From Alphaproteobacteria bacterium (GTDB lineage: Bacteria > Pseudomonadota > Alphaproteobacteria > Caedimonadales > UBA1908): a stretch of 64,000 bases of DNA. Made by a program: the position numbers and the translations under genes. Below are positions 54,992 to 64,000 of this stretch, piece by piece (position 1 is the stretch's first letter; each line of letters starts with the position of its first letter). The notes below the pieces were generated by a model. The model was not told the origin of the DNA, searched no databases, and saw nothing but the letters and a program-made list of their open reading frames with translations. The stretch is from NCBI GenBank assembly GCA_021298595.1, contig JAJTHL010000019.1, forward strand, positions 39,734 through 103,733, given 5' to 3'.

Positions 54992-56260
54992 CTACAGGCG
55001 AATATCAATGAAAGCAGAGCTGCGCAAATTACGAAGCTCGCGCTGGGCAATATTCTGAAGTTCTTGGGAACGAAGCATATCCTTGACTTCGTCTTCGGTG
55101 GGTTCACCTGGATTGATCTGCTCGATATCACACACCATAAAGACCATAAAGCCAAGGTCCGTCATCACAGGCTGGCTAGCCTTTTCTTTACCAAGCTTGG
55201 ACAGGAACGTATAGAGCTCATCGGGCAAATTAGAGACTGATGCCTTTTGCACTTCTTGAAAGCGGACTCTTGTATCGCTTCCCAAACTCTTTTTCATCAG
55301 AGCACAGCTTTTGGTATTTTCCGTAAAAGATTTGGCGCGCATAAATAGCGGGTATAGCTCTTCTTGGCTTGCGCCCTTTCTGGCTGGAAACAGGACTTGC
55401 TGAAAGGTAATCAGGGTATCTTTTTCAAGACTTTCGCCGGGTGCGCGTCTGTCACGCACAACGAATAATGCAATGCCTTCAGACGTTTCAATAGGCTGAC
55501 TCACTTGCTTGAGGGGTAAATGCTCGATGGTTTGGCGGATCGCCGGATCGAGGCGACTAAGACTCACCCACCCCCGATCACCTCCTTTAGCAGCACTTGG
55601 GACCGACGAAAATTGTGTCGCTAGAGCAGGAAACGGGACGCCGGACTGGATCTGTGTCGCGAGTTTTTGAGCGGTTACACGCGCTTTTCCCTTATCGAAG
55701 GACGCGTCCACCGGCAGGACGATCTCGGACAATAGGACGTTGGTCTCAAGGCGGGCTGCCTTGATTTCATCAAGCTTTCTCTTCACGTCAAGGGCGGTCG
55801 TTTGAATCGCGTCCCCGTACATGGCGCGAATATACTCAACCCACGCGATCCCCGCACGCAGGTGGTCGCGCATGATGCGCGCTGGAATGCCTGCTTGCTG
55901 CAGCATCCCAAGAAGCTGTCCTTTTTGCATCTGGTTGCGCTGCTCGATCTCTTGTATGGCTTGATCCACACGCTCATCTTCTATTTTCAAATGGATTTTA
56001 TCGGCCATTTGCTGCTGCAGCTGCTCTTCAATCATCAAATTTAAAATCTGACTGGACAGTTGTGCATCAAGGTCTGCTGTCTCTGGCATGCCAGCCGAAA
56101 GGGCGGCCATACGCACACGCGATTTAAGATCTGTCGTGGAAATCACTTTGTGGTTCACCATGGCAGCCACACGGTTCACAGACGCGTGGATCTGCCCGGC
56201 ACCAAGACTCAACGCGCCTAAAGCACACAAACACAAGGCTTTCTTTATCTTTTTCATCAT
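54992..56260 (-). CDS. surA: Periplasmic chaperone/isomerase SurA
   Basis: 422 residues from the ATG at 56260; a GTG six codons upstream is also possible. Signal peptide (KALCLCALGALSLGAGQIHAS). The N-terminal SurA domain (MVNHKVISTTDLKSRV, LMIEEQLQQQMADK) precedes parvulin-type PPIase repeats, with GGDRGWVSLSRLDPAI and LPLKQVSQPIETSEGIALFVV in the first; the second is degraded. SurA guides outer-membrane proteins to the Bam complex. Its LptD client lies just across the divergent promoter. Confidence 0.9.
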   Translation of the reverse strand: MMKKIKKALCLCALGALSLGAGQIHASVNRVAAMVNHKVISTTDLKSRVRMAALSAGMPETADLDAQLSSQILNLMIEEQLQQQMADKIHLKIEDERVDQAIQEIEQRNQMQKGQLLGMLQQAGIPARIMRDHLRAGIAWVEYIRAMYGDAIQTTALDVKRKLDEIKAARLETNVLLSEIVLPVDASFDKGKARVTAQKLATQIQSGVPFPALATQFSSVPSAAKGGDRGWVSLSRLDPAIRQTIEHLPLKQVSQPIETSEGIALFVVRDRRAPGESLEKDTLITFQQVLFPARKGASQEELYPLFMRAKSFTENTKSCALMKKSLGSDTRVRFQEVQKASVSNLPDELYTFLSKLGKEKASQPVMTDLGFMVFMVCDIEQINPGEPTEDEVKDMLRSQELQNIAQRELRNLRSSAFIDIRL

Positions 56261-56381
56261 AGGCGGAAAAATCCTCACGATTGCGCTAAAAATGGTTTAT
56301 ACCAGCCACTGTCCATGTATACTGCCATACATGGAATTGTATTTTCATTGCAAGCTGTTTTTAAGGATGGACCCCTTATAA

Positions 56382-57488
56382 ATGTTATTAACGACTCGAT
56401 ACGTGTTTCGCTCCCTTGTCATTACCACTTTTTTTGTGGGGTGTGTGCTGGTCGCGGCTGTTTGGATGACCCAGTCTTTGCGCCTTGTGGACATTCTTGT
56501 CAATCACGGCGTGACCCTTACGACTTTTTTGTCCATGATGCTTCTTTTGATCCCAGATCTTGTGGGCGTCATCCTTCCTTTCGCCCTTGTGATCGCTGTT
56601 CTTTTTGTGTATTCAAGGCTTTACTCAGACAGTGAGCTCATTGCCCTGCGCGCAGCCGGCCTTAGTGATAAAAGCCTCACGCTGCCAAGCATGCTGTGCG
56701 CCCTTCTTGTCACAATCGTCCTTTTCAGTATCAACTTTTATTTTTTGCCGGCCTCATTTCAAAAATTTAAAGATATGGAAAGTCAGGTTAGGCGCAATGT
56801 GAGCGCCGCTTTAATCAAGCCCGGTGAATTTATCACCTTCGAAGGCATGACCGTTTATGTGCGCAGCAAAGAGCGCTCTGGTAAACTGCAGGGTATCATG
56901 ATTTATGACGTAAAACACAATCCTGCCTTTACCTTGGTCGCTAAAGAAGGCCTTTTATCTGAAACAGAACACGGCGCGCGCATCGTCCTTCACAATGGCG
57001 TGCGCCATGAACAAAGCCCTGAGGCAAATTCACCTTCGCTTGTTGCGTTCGACAAGTACGCGCTGGATATTGAGTCAGAAAATCAAACGGTTGCTCCCAG
57101 GAGACGCAAACCGTACGAGCGCTTCTTATCCGAGCTTTTGGAAGGAGATCCAGGCGATCCGCGCTTTGCAAAGAAATTGCGCATCGAGGTGCACCAACGA
57201 TTCCTTATGCCGCTCACCAGCTTTGCTTTTGTCTTGATTGCCATGGTCACCTTTTTATTGGGGGATTATTCAAGGCGCGGCAAATCCAAACGCATCAGTG
57301 TGTGTATCTTTGCCTGCGCCCTTTTGGAAATCGGAACTTTTCTACTTTTAAACCTCGGGGAAAAAATTGAATGGATGCCTTTCGTGGCCGAAACACTGGT
57401 GGTTTTGGCCATCATGGTCCCAGGCTACGCCCTTTTAAGAAACGATGCGGCCCGCCCAAAGTCTCTTGAACATGGAGAAGATCATTGA
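56382..57488 (+). CDS. lptF: LPS export permease LptF
   Basis: 368 residues, DUF/YjgP-YjgQ family. Membrane segments at the N-terminus (about 12-35, 55-75, 100-120) and the last third (from about 275) flank a large periplasmic beta-jellyroll (VYVRSKERSGKLQGIMIYDV, LVAKEGLLSE). With LptG and LptB it pulls LPS out of the inner membrane. lptG starts with overlapping bases after it. Confidence 0.93.
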   Translation: MLLTTRYVFRSLVITTFFVGCVLVAAVWMTQSLRLVDILVNHGVTLTTFLSMMLLLIPDLVGVILPFALVIAVLFVYSRLYSDSELIALRAAGLSDKSLTLPSMLCALLVTIVLFSINFYFLPASFQKFKDMESQVRRNVSAALIKPGEFITFEGMTVYVRSKERSGKLQGIMIYDVKHNPAFTLVAKEGLLSETEHGARIVLHNGVRHEQSPEANSPSLVAFDKYALDIESENQTVAPRRRKPYERFLSELLEGDPGDPRFAKKLRIEVHQRFLMPLTSFAFVLIAMVTFLLGDYSRRGKSKRISVCIFACALLEIGTFLLLNLGEKIEWMPFVAETLVVLAIMVPGYALLRNDAARPKSLEHGEDH

Positions 57489-58579
57489 GAACCCCTTGGA
57501 TCCTTTCCCGGTATTTTGCCACACGGTTCCTTATTTGGTTTGGCATTGTGACTCTGGCGGTGTGCTGCATTATTTTTCTTTTCGACTTTTCTGAAATGGC
57601 AAGGCGTGCTTCCGGACGTGCGGGCATTACCCTTTCCTTTCTTCTTAAGACGACCTTTTGCAAGATGCCCTCTTTGGTTGAAAAACTCCTCCCATTTATT
57701 GCCCTTTTCAGCACCATGATCACCCTATGGACCCTCAATCGCCGCCACGAGCTGGAAGTGGCAAGGGCATCGGGTATTTCTATCTGGCAAATGCTTACGC
57801 CCCTTGGGGCGTGTGCGCTGGTCCTGGCAAGCCTTGATCTGTTCTTTCTCAACCCCTTTGGGGCAAAGATGATGTTGGAATTTGAGCGCCTGGATAGCCT
57901 TTATCTTTCTGCGCGCCAAGGGGGTCTTGCCATTTCAGACACAGGCCTTTGGACCAAAGAAACTGATGGAAGACTTCAAACCATTTATCATGTACGCACC
58001 CTATCTGCCCAAAACAAAACCCTTCATCAAATAAGTCTCACCAAAACCAATGACCAAGATCAATTTGTGACACGTCTTGATGCCAGGTACGCCCAATTTA
58101 ACGGGGAAAAACTTCACCTTTTTGATGTTTGGATTTCAACAACCTTTGCGCCCCCAACCCATCATGACGAAATTTGGGTACACACCTCATTTTCCTTTGA
58201 TTCGCTTTTAGAGTCTGGAGTAAATCCAAAAAGTGTTTCTTTTTGGGAGTTACCCTACTTTATTTCTCTTTTAGAAAAGTCAGGCTTATCCCCCCTAAAA
58301 TACAAACTTCATCGTCACAATCTTTTGGCGCGCGTTTTATGGACTGTGGTCATGGTCATGCTGGCGGCGGCCTGCTCCCTTAGACCTCTTCGTCAAGGAG
58401 GGACTTTTCTCTTGGCAGCCTCTGGTCTTGTGGTTGCATTTCTTCTATACTTTGCCGGTGATATCAGTAACACACTGGGCGCAAGCGGAAAATTACCGCT
58501 TATTCTTGCCGCTTGGGGGCCCGTGTGTATGAGTGGGCTCGCAGGACTTTCAGTCCTTTTGTATTCGGAAGATGGTTAA
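57485..58579 (+). CDS. lptG: LPS export permease LptG
   Basis: 364 residues with a TTG start and GGAGAAG before it. Same topology as LptF: TM segments (RYFATRFLIWFGIVTLAVC, LPFIALFSTMITLWTLNRRHELEVARASGIS, and four at the end) with a periplasmic jellyroll between. It pairs with LptF; lptD follows in the same operon. Confidence 0.93.
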   Translation: MRTPWILSRYFATRFLIWFGIVTLAVCCIIFLFDFSEMARRASGRAGITLSFLLKTTFCKMPSLVEKLLPFIALFSTMITLWTLNRRHELEVARASGISIWQMLTPLGACALVLASLDLFFLNPFGAKMMLEFERLDSLYLSARQGGLAISDTGLWTKETDGRLQTIYHVRTLSAQNKTLHQISLTKTNDQDQFVTRLDARYAQFNGEKLHLFDVWISTTFAPPTHHDEIWVHTSFSFDSLLESGVNPKSVSFWELPYFISLLEKSGLSPLKYKLHRHNLLARVLWTVVMVMLAAACSLRPLRQGGTFLLAASGLVVAFLLYFAGDISNTLGASGKLPLILAAWGPVCMSGLAGLSVLLYSEDG

Positions 58580-58580
58580 C

Positions 58581-60839
58581 ATGTCTTTTTACCGCGCATT
58601 ATGTCTTAGTACGGCTCTTTTTGCATCTTCGGATCTTGTGATGGGAGCCGCTCCCATTGATCTGTCCAAAGCCACGACCATGAAGGCCGACCAAGTCACC
58701 AGAGAAGAAAAATTCGGCCTGGTTGTCGCCCGTGGTAACGTTGAAATTGTTCATGACCGCGAAATCCTCCAGGCCGACACCGTCACCTATAACGAATCAC
58801 TTGATCAAGTCTCGGCGACCGGGAATGTGCGCCTGAAGAAGAAAGAAGGCGACATCGTCTTTGCCCAATACTTGCAACTTTCTGGCGATCTAAAAGAAGG
58901 GATTGTTCGCGAAATCCGGATGATTTTAAGCGACGATTCAAAACTTGCTGCCACAAGAGGTGAGCGCGAATCTGGCACACGGGCAAGCTTTGATACTGTC
59001 AGTTACACACCTTGTAAGGTGTGTCGCCAAGATCCAACGCGTCCTCCTTTGTGGCATATTAATGCCAGGCGCGTCGTCATTGACGAAGTTGAGGAAGATA
59101 TTATCTATACAGACGCCATCATGAATTTTTGGGACATACCCGTGATGTACCTACCTTATTTCAGCCATCCCGCACCCAGCGTCAAAAGACGGGCGGGCTT
59201 TTTGTCGCCAACCTTTGGGAATGCGTCAGGCTCTTCAGGGGCTTTTTTTCGCGTTCCCTACTTCATCCCCATTGGTGACAACAAAGACGTGACGGTGGCC
59301 CCACTTTATGCTGACCATAGACCTGGTCTTCAGCTTTCATACCGTCAACGCTTTGCAAAGGGGTATGCGCACCTCGGCGGTAGCGGGATTTTTGGACATA
59401 GACGCCCTGCCACACAGCGAGATCCCGCCACAGGCAACGTCATTCCCAATCCTGATAAAGCGCTTGATCTTTCTTTCAGAGGTCACATCGTCGGCAAAAC
59501 TCAATTTGACTTGACGCCTTTTTGGCGTGTGGGTGCCAATCTCGAGCGCGCAACGGATCAAACCTACTTTAGGCGCCTTCCTTACTTTGGCTTTAAAAAT
59601 AGTAGCTATTTAATGTCCAAAGCCTACGCAGAACACTTTAAGCGTCTCGATTACTTCTCCGTTGAAGGGTACAGCTTCCAAGGACTTCGTGAAGGTGACC
59701 GGATCTCAACAACCCCTCTTCTTTTGCCTGTGGTAGAGTACAGCACCGTTTCACGCGTCGGCAAGTGGGGAGAGACCTGGTCTTTTGACGCGGGTGCCCT
59801 TGGCGTGAACAGACGCCTTGGCACAAACGTTCAACGTTTTTCCATGACAGGCGGGGTTCAGCGCCCTTTCTACTCAACATGGGGTGATGTTTACACCGTT
59901 GGCACAAAGGTCCGCGGTGATATCTATAACGTTCACAATTACAAGCCTGATCCTACCTTAGGCGAACGCTCGGGTGTCGCGGGTCGCCTTTTCCCGCAGC
60001 TTTTCACCCACTGGCGTTATCCTTTTGTTAAGATTGGGGAAAATCACAGATCTCTTCTTGAGCCACTTGCAGGGCTTTTTGTGGCCCCGAACATGACACA
60101 GGGTTATAAAATTCCCAACGAAGACTCTCTTTTTACAGAGTTTAATACCTATAACCTTTTTGCACCCAGTCGCTTTGCGGGGCTTGACCTTGTGGATACG
60201 GGCTCTCGTTTTGCCTACGGTCTTGGCGGAGAAACCACGTTCCCTAAGCAAGACGTAACCTTAGAAGGTTTCCTCGGTCAAAACGTCTCCTTCAACGAGC
60301 CTCGTGACTACCTAAAGAACACGGGCCTTGAGTACCGTTGGTCCCATTATGTGGGACGCCTTGAGGCGCGTTATGATGACTGGATGGCCCTTGGGACAAG
60401 AATGCTTCTTAACCGGGTTCGCCTACGCCCAGAGCGCCAAGAATTCCTGGCAAGCCTTGGAAAGCCTATCCTGCGCCTGAGTGCGGACTATGTCCATTTG
60501 CCCGCCCCCCAAGGCGTCACCGCCCAAAGCGATAAACGTCGTCAGATTGTTTTAGGGCTTAGCTCTCAAATAACCCGCGACTGGATGCTCATGGCCACCA
60601 CCACAAGGGAACTCGGGTCTGGTGCCCACGCGCTTTCCCACGGGGGCGGTGTCACCTATCAAGACGAGTGCTTTACCCTCCAGGTCACCGCCGAGAAGTC
60701 TTTCTTTAGGGACCGCGACGTGAAGCCGGGCGTCAATGTCATGTTTCGCCTGGTGTTCAAAAACTTAGGGGAAGTTAGTCACCAGCTGAACTTAGGGGAT
60801 CCTAAAGCAAATCGGCCTGACGTCATGGGCGGCTTTTAG
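58581..60839 (+). CDS. lptD: LPS-assembly protein LptD
   Basis: 752 residues from the ATG at 58581, with GGAAGA upstream. Signal peptide, then an OstA/jellyroll domain (MKADQVTREEKFGLVVARGNVEIVHDRE, about 30-150) and a large C-terminal beta-barrel (YFSHPAPSVKRRAGFLSPTFG, QVTAEKSFFRDRDVKP near the end). It places LPS in the outer leaflet with LptE. The Cys pair in TPCKVCRQDP may form the usual disulfides; the count is lower than in E. coli. Confidence 0.93.
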   Translation: MSFYRALCLSTALFASSDLVMGAAPIDLSKATTMKADQVTREEKFGLVVARGNVEIVHDREILQADTVTYNESLDQVSATGNVRLKKKEGDIVFAQYLQLSGDLKEGIVREIRMILSDDSKLAATRGERESGTRASFDTVSYTPCKVCRQDPTRPPLWHINARRVVIDEVEEDIIYTDAIMNFWDIPVMYLPYFSHPAPSVKRRAGFLSPTFGNASGSSGAFFRVPYFIPIGDNKDVTVAPLYADHRPGLQLSYRQRFAKGYAHLGGSGIFGHRRPATQRDPATGNVIPNPDKALDLSFRGHIVGKTQFDLTPFWRVGANLERATDQTYFRRLPYFGFKNSSYLMSKAYAEHFKRLDYFSVEGYSFQGLREGDRISTTPLLLPVVEYSTVSRVGKWGETWSFDAGALGVNRRLGTNVQRFSMTGGVQRPFYSTWGDVYTVGTKVRGDIYNVHNYKPDPTLGERSGVAGRLFPQLFTHWRYPFVKIGENHRSLLEPLAGLFVAPNMTQGYKIPNEDSLFTEFNTYNLFAPSRFAGLDLVDTGSRFAYGLGGETTFPKQDVTLEGFLGQNVSFNEPRDYLKNTGLEYRWSHYVGRLEARYDDWMALGTRMLLNRVRLRPERQEFLASLGKPILRLSADYVHLPAPQGVTAQSDKRRQIVLGLSSQITRDWMLMATTTRELGSGAHALSHGGGVTYQDECFTLQVTAEKSFFRDRDVKPGVNVMFRLVFKNLGEVSHQLNLGDPKANRPDVMGGF

Positions 60840-60863
60840 AAAGCTGCCCACTTGCCTCTTTCT

Positions 60864-61976
60864 TTAAGCCGTACGACCAAACCTTGCGTGCCGGTGAACG
60901 GATGTTGCCATTAAAAGGCCAAGCCCCATCATAAAGGTCATCATGGCTGTGCCCCCATATGACACAAGGGGCAAAGGAATCCCCACAACGGGCGCAAGGC
61001 CCATGACCATGGCCATATTGACAAAGGCTGATAGGAATAAAAGGGTTGTGAGCCCCACGCTTAAAAAGCGTCCAAAAGCGCTACGACTTAAAAGGCTCAC
61101 CCGAAACCCATAGGTTAGAAGAATGAGGTAGAGAAAAATAAGAACCGCGCCCCCCACGATGCCCGTTTCCTCACAAAGCATAGAGAAAATAAAGTCCGTT
61201 TGCTTTTCCGGCAGAAAATTCAGATGGGACTGAGATCCGTGCCCTAACCCCTTGCCCCACACGCCGCCAGAACCAAGGGCAATTTTTGATTGTAAAATGT
61301 GGTAGCCGGATCCCAAAGGGTCTCGTTCAGGATCAAGAAAGGTCAAAATACGCTTTCGCTGGTAATCATGCATCCCCATCCAAAAAAGCGGACTTGCCAC
61401 AAGGGCTGCGCCCACAAGCAAAAGGATTTTCCATGTGCGCATGCCGGCCACAAAAAAGATACTAAACCCCGCCCCCACCAAAATCAGCATGGTGCCAAGG
61501 TCAGGTTGACGCAGCATTAAAAGGGACGGCACAATCACCATGGTTGCAGGCGGTAAAAGAGATCTGATCTTTTTGATGTCACCGGGGGGAAGGGTGTGAA
61601 AATATCTGGCAAGGGCCATGAGAAGCGCGATTTTCATGAGCTCTGAGGGTTGCACCACAATCACATAAAGATCAATCCAACGCTGCGCCCCCATGCCGAC
61701 TTTTCCTGCAATCTCCACCGCCACCAAAAGAACGAGACAAAGGGCGTACACAACGTAGGAGATCGAAAACCAAAAGCGTAAATCCACAACCGCAATCAGA
61801 CAGAGCAGCACAAGGGCCCCTGAAAAACGAATGATCTGTTTGTAAGACCACGGAGAAAAGCTCTCGTCCGCCGCATAATACAGCATGACGAACCCAATAC
61901 ACGCAACCAAACAGACCACCAGCAAAATAGAAAGGTTGATGGACCTTTTTCCCGAGAGTTCACTGTAGGGTGTCAT
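60864..61976 (-). CDS. rodA: Rod-shape SEDS glycosyltransferase RodA
   Basis: 370 residues with about ten membrane segments. QRWIDLYVIVVQPSELMKIALLMALARYF, RQPDLGTMLIL, and PLVSYGGTAMMTFM are SEDS-family signatures. It polymerises peptidoglycan with PBP2 in elongation. It overlaps mrdA by four bases, with which it works. Confidence 0.95.
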   Translation of the reverse strand: MTPYSELSGKRSINLSILLVVCLVACIGFVMLYYAADESFSPWSYKQIIRFSGALVLLCLIAVVDLRFWFSISYVVYALCLVLLVAVEIAGKVGMGAQRWIDLYVIVVQPSELMKIALLMALARYFHTLPPGDIKKIRSLLPPATMVIVPSLLMLRQPDLGTMLILVGAGFSIFFVAGMRTWKILLLVGAALVASPLFWMGMHDYQRKRILTFLDPERDPLGSGYHILQSKIALGSGGVWGKGLGHGSQSHLNFLPEKQTDFIFSMLCEETGIVGGAVLIFLYLILLTYGFRVSLLSRSAFGRFLSVGLTTLLFLSAFVNMAMVMGLAPVVGIPLPLVSYGGTAMMTFMMGLGLLMATSVHRHARFGRTA

Positions 61977-63754
61977 AGAATGATCTCCTGCTGGGCGTAG
62001 GTCAGAATGTCCCTGGCCACGGGTGTGGCCACGCGGCCGCCCCCACCGCCATGCTCAATAACAACGCAAATGACAAACCGCGGATCAGATACCGGCGCGT
62101 ATCCCGCAAAGATCGCGTGGTCGCGCTTCTGCCATTCAATTTCTTCATTTTTTAAGACACGTGTTTTGCGTTCCTTCATGGAAATACGCCGCACCTGAGA
62201 GGTCGCAGTTTTTCCCCCCATCTCAAAACCAGGAATGTTAAGGCGCTGATTATAGGACGTCCCAGACGGGTGATTGACGACTTGTCCCATGGCTTCTCGG
62301 ATCACAGCCAAGTGTTTGGGCTCAAGCCCTAAGTCTGGAAGCGCTTCCATGTGATCTTTTAAAAGAGTCGGCGCGTATGCGTTCCCGTCTCCCACCAGTC
62401 TTGCCATCATGAGGGCCATTTGAAGAGGGGTTGCCAGGCTTGCGCCTTGCCCAATACTGGACAAAATGGTGTCCCCCACCGTCCATGAGCGATTTTGCGT
62501 TTTCTTTTTCCAGGCTTTACCAGGTACAAGGCCTGGCTTTTCACCATAAAGCTCGATCCCTGTTTCAGTACCAAGTCCTAAAAGACGCGCCATCTTTTCA
62601 ATGGCATCGATGCCGACTTTTTTTGCGGTCTCGTAAAAGAACACATCGCACGATTCACGTAGCGCCGACACAACGTTCACAGACCCGTGGGTGCGCCAAC
62701 AGTGATAACGGTGCCCATTTAGTTCGCAGTATCCCGAGCACTGAATAGGAGTAGTCGGCGTGATCTTGTCGTGCTTAAGGGCAGCCAGAGCCACAATCAT
62801 TTTCACAAGGGAGCCGGGCGCGTATTGCCCTCGGATACTTTTGTTGGTTAGCGCCGCATAGGGATTGTCGCGCAGGGTTGTCCAATCCGCCAAGGAAATA
62901 CCCTGGACAAAAAGATTTGGATCATAACTGGGACTGGAGGCAAGGCACAAAACCTCTCCCGTTTTTTTATGTAGCACGACGCAGCTAGCGCTTTCAAAGG
63001 TTGAAAGACGCTCCATGACATAGCGCTGCAATCCGCCGTGAATGGATAGGGACAAATCCTTTCCTTGCACGCCTGGCTTGACGGTGAGCTCTCTGATCTC
63101 GTGGCCACGCGCGTTGACCTCGATCTCGCGGTAACCAGGTGTTCCTTGCAAAAGCTCTTCAAAGGCTTTTTCAGCGCCTTCCTTGCCTAAGCGAAAATCA
63201 GGCAAATTCCACGCCGGGTTTTCGGCAACTTCATCTTTGCTCGGCGGTTGCACGTAGCCCGTGATATGGCAAAAAGGAATCCGCTCAGGGTAAAGGCGAA
63301 GAGAGCCTTTTTCCACGCTCATGGCCTCAAGATCAGGGCCTTGAATTTCAAGGGTACAGACCTCTTCCCAGGTCAGCGGCTCTTTAAGGATTTGTACGTC
63401 TTTTGTTTTAGCAAGGGCTTGAACGTCAACCAAGGGAAGGGGGATAACTTTTTTGACAGCAGTAAGTGCCCCCACAGGATCTTTTGTTTCACGGGGATAG
63501 AACACAAGACGGTAGACCATCTCGTCTTGGGCCAGAATCATGCCCGTTCGATCAAAAAGACGCCCGCGCGGCGGCACACAAAACCTTAAGCGCACGCGGT
63601 TTTTCTGAGAGAGAGTCGTATAGTGGGACGAGCGTGCCCCCCCTAAATAGACAAGCCTGCCAAGAAGGGCTGTCATCAGCACCCCTTGGGCACTTGCTAA
63701 AAGCAGCGTGCGTCTTGTAAAGCGGCTTTCCTCGCGCCGCTCACGTCGACTCAT
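61973..63754 (-). CDS. mrdA: Penicillin-binding protein 2 with altered KTG motif
   Basis: 593 residues from the ATG at 63754, chosen because MSRRERREESRFTRR starts a typical cytoplasmic tail and TM segment; a longer frame from 63877 overlaps mreD and is unlikely. The pedestal domain precedes a transpeptidase domain with SLVK active-site serine (APGSLVKM), SCD, and a third motif GGKTATSQ (residues about 514-521) in which the usual Gly after KT is Ala. PBP2 crosslinks peptidoglycan with RodA in elongation. Order mreD-mrdA-rodA is typical. Confidence 0.95.
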   Translation of the reverse strand: MSRRERREESRFTRRTLLLASAQGVLMTALLGRLVYLGGARSSHYTTLSQKNRVRLRFCVPPRGRLFDRTGMILAQDEMVYRLVFYPRETKDPVGALTAVKKVIPLPLVDVQALAKTKDVQILKEPLTWEEVCTLEIQGPDLEAMSVEKGSLRLYPERIPFCHITGYVQPPSKDEVAENPAWNLPDFRLGKEGAEKAFEELLQGTPGYREIEVNARGHEIRELTVKPGVQGKDLSLSIHGGLQRYVMERLSTFESASCVVLHKKTGEVLCLASSPSYDPNLFVQGISLADWTTLRDNPYAALTNKSIRGQYAPGSLVKMIVALAALKHDKITPTTPIQCSGYCELNGHRYHCWRTHGSVNVVSALRESCDVFFYETAKKVGIDAIEKMARLLGLGTETGIELYGEKPGLVPGKAWKKKTQNRSWTVGDTILSSIGQGASLATPLQMALMMARLVGDGNAYAPTLLKDHMEALPDLGLEPKHLAVIREAMGQVVNHPSGTSYNQRLNIPGFEMGGKTATSQVRRISMKERKTRVLKNEEIEWQKRDHAIFAGYAPVSDPRFVICVVIEHGGGGGRVATPVARDILTYAQQEIIL

Positions 63755-64000
63755 GCATGACTCGCATCTTGGTAAAAAGCCACAAAATTCCTTGGAAAAA
63801 CAAGGGGAAGATTCCCACAAGCACTGCCCCCTGCACCAAAAGTGAGACCGGCATCCGGGGCGCTTTTCCACCCACAAAAAGAAGAATTTGCGTGAGCAGG
63901 AGAAAGGAAAAACAGGTCATGGCAAACACAACCCAGGTCAGGAAAAAACCTCTTTTAAAAAGGAAGCGTCGCTGTACAGACAAAAAGAGTCCGTAAAGGG
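63741..64000 (-). CDS. mreD: Rod-shape-determining protein MreD (partial)
   Basis: The frame runs off the right edge, so only the last 86 codons are seen (a TTG at 63983 is not the real start; the frame continues with LYGLF before it). Hydrophobic segments FFLTWVVFAMTCFSFLLLTQILLF and SLLVQGAVLVGIFPLFFQGILWLF match the C-terminal membrane part of MreD. The gene ends 14 bases inside mrdA. mreB and mreC should lie to the right of the window. Confidence 0.8.
   Translation of the reverse strand, partial: LYGLFLSVQRRFLFKRGFFLTWVVFAMTCFSFLLLTQILLFVGGKAPRMPVSLLVQGAVLVGIFPLFFQGILWLFTKMRVMHEST

Overview
The window reads as chromosome of an alphaproteobacterium that probably lives with a eukaryotic host, most like the Holosporales/Rickettsiales side of the class. 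This placement is an inference from gene content: ffh-rpsP-rimM-trmD-rplS order, a tandem pair of cysteine desulfurases in the isc operon, an E1-beta pyruvate dehydrogenase subunit without lipoyl domain, thiamine import instead of a visible synthesis operon, and many orphan proteins with signal peptides. No rRNA operon, CRISPR array, prophage or intact insertion sequence is seen. One tRNA gene (Lys, CTT anticodon) is present.

Layout. 1-6.9 kb is accessory: two neighbouring paralogous secreted proteins of unknown function (the first runs off the left edge), a lipoprotein that fuses TPR repeats to a secretin domain, and a small cysteine-containing exported protein. 7-15 kb mixes small enzymes (VOC protein, methyltransferase, GrpB-GNAT fusion, deaminase), tRNA-Lys, a cold-shock protein followed by a DEAD-box helicase, an O-antigen-ligase-like membrane protein and a fluoride channel. 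15.4-22.3 kb is housekeeping: SRP GTPase, the rpsP-rimM-trmD-rplS operon and pdhA-pdhB-pdhC. 22.3-26.4 kb has a methyltransferase with a signal peptide, an orphan ABC substrate-binding protein, and the NfeD and SPFH proteins separated by an intergenic stretch with inverted repeats. 26.4-29.5 kb is a TPP riboswitch driving thiBPQ. 30.3-35.3 kb on the minus strand is a compact chain thiD-ogt-serC-cmk-rpsA.

35.4-38.9 kb holds a membrane EAL protein, CCA-adding enzyme and a lipoprotein. 39.0-44.7 kb is the iron-sulfur operon iscR-nifS-like-iscS-iscU-iscA-hscB-hscA, whose HscA lacks the C-terminal lid. 44.7-48.2 kb holds an NTF2-like protein, an exported PTP-like phytase (candidate host-directed inositol phosphatase), Sua5, another orphan exported protein and a 59-residue membrane protein just downstream of gltA. 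48.2-64.0 kb is envelope and core metabolism: gltA, gltX, comEC, a D-amino-acid transaminase, ksgA-surA, lptF-lptG-lptD, and the end of the mre operon (mreD-mrdA-rodA).

The most interesting parts are the orphan exported proteins: the paralogue pair with a faint RhoGEF-like signature, the TPR-secretin lipoprotein, the signal-peptide methyltransferase and the phytase-type phosphatase. They fit a secreted, host-facing repertoire, but no dedicated secretion locus is in the window, so secretion to a host is not shown. All starts given here were chosen by ribosome binding site and family alignment where the longest reading frame looked over-extended.
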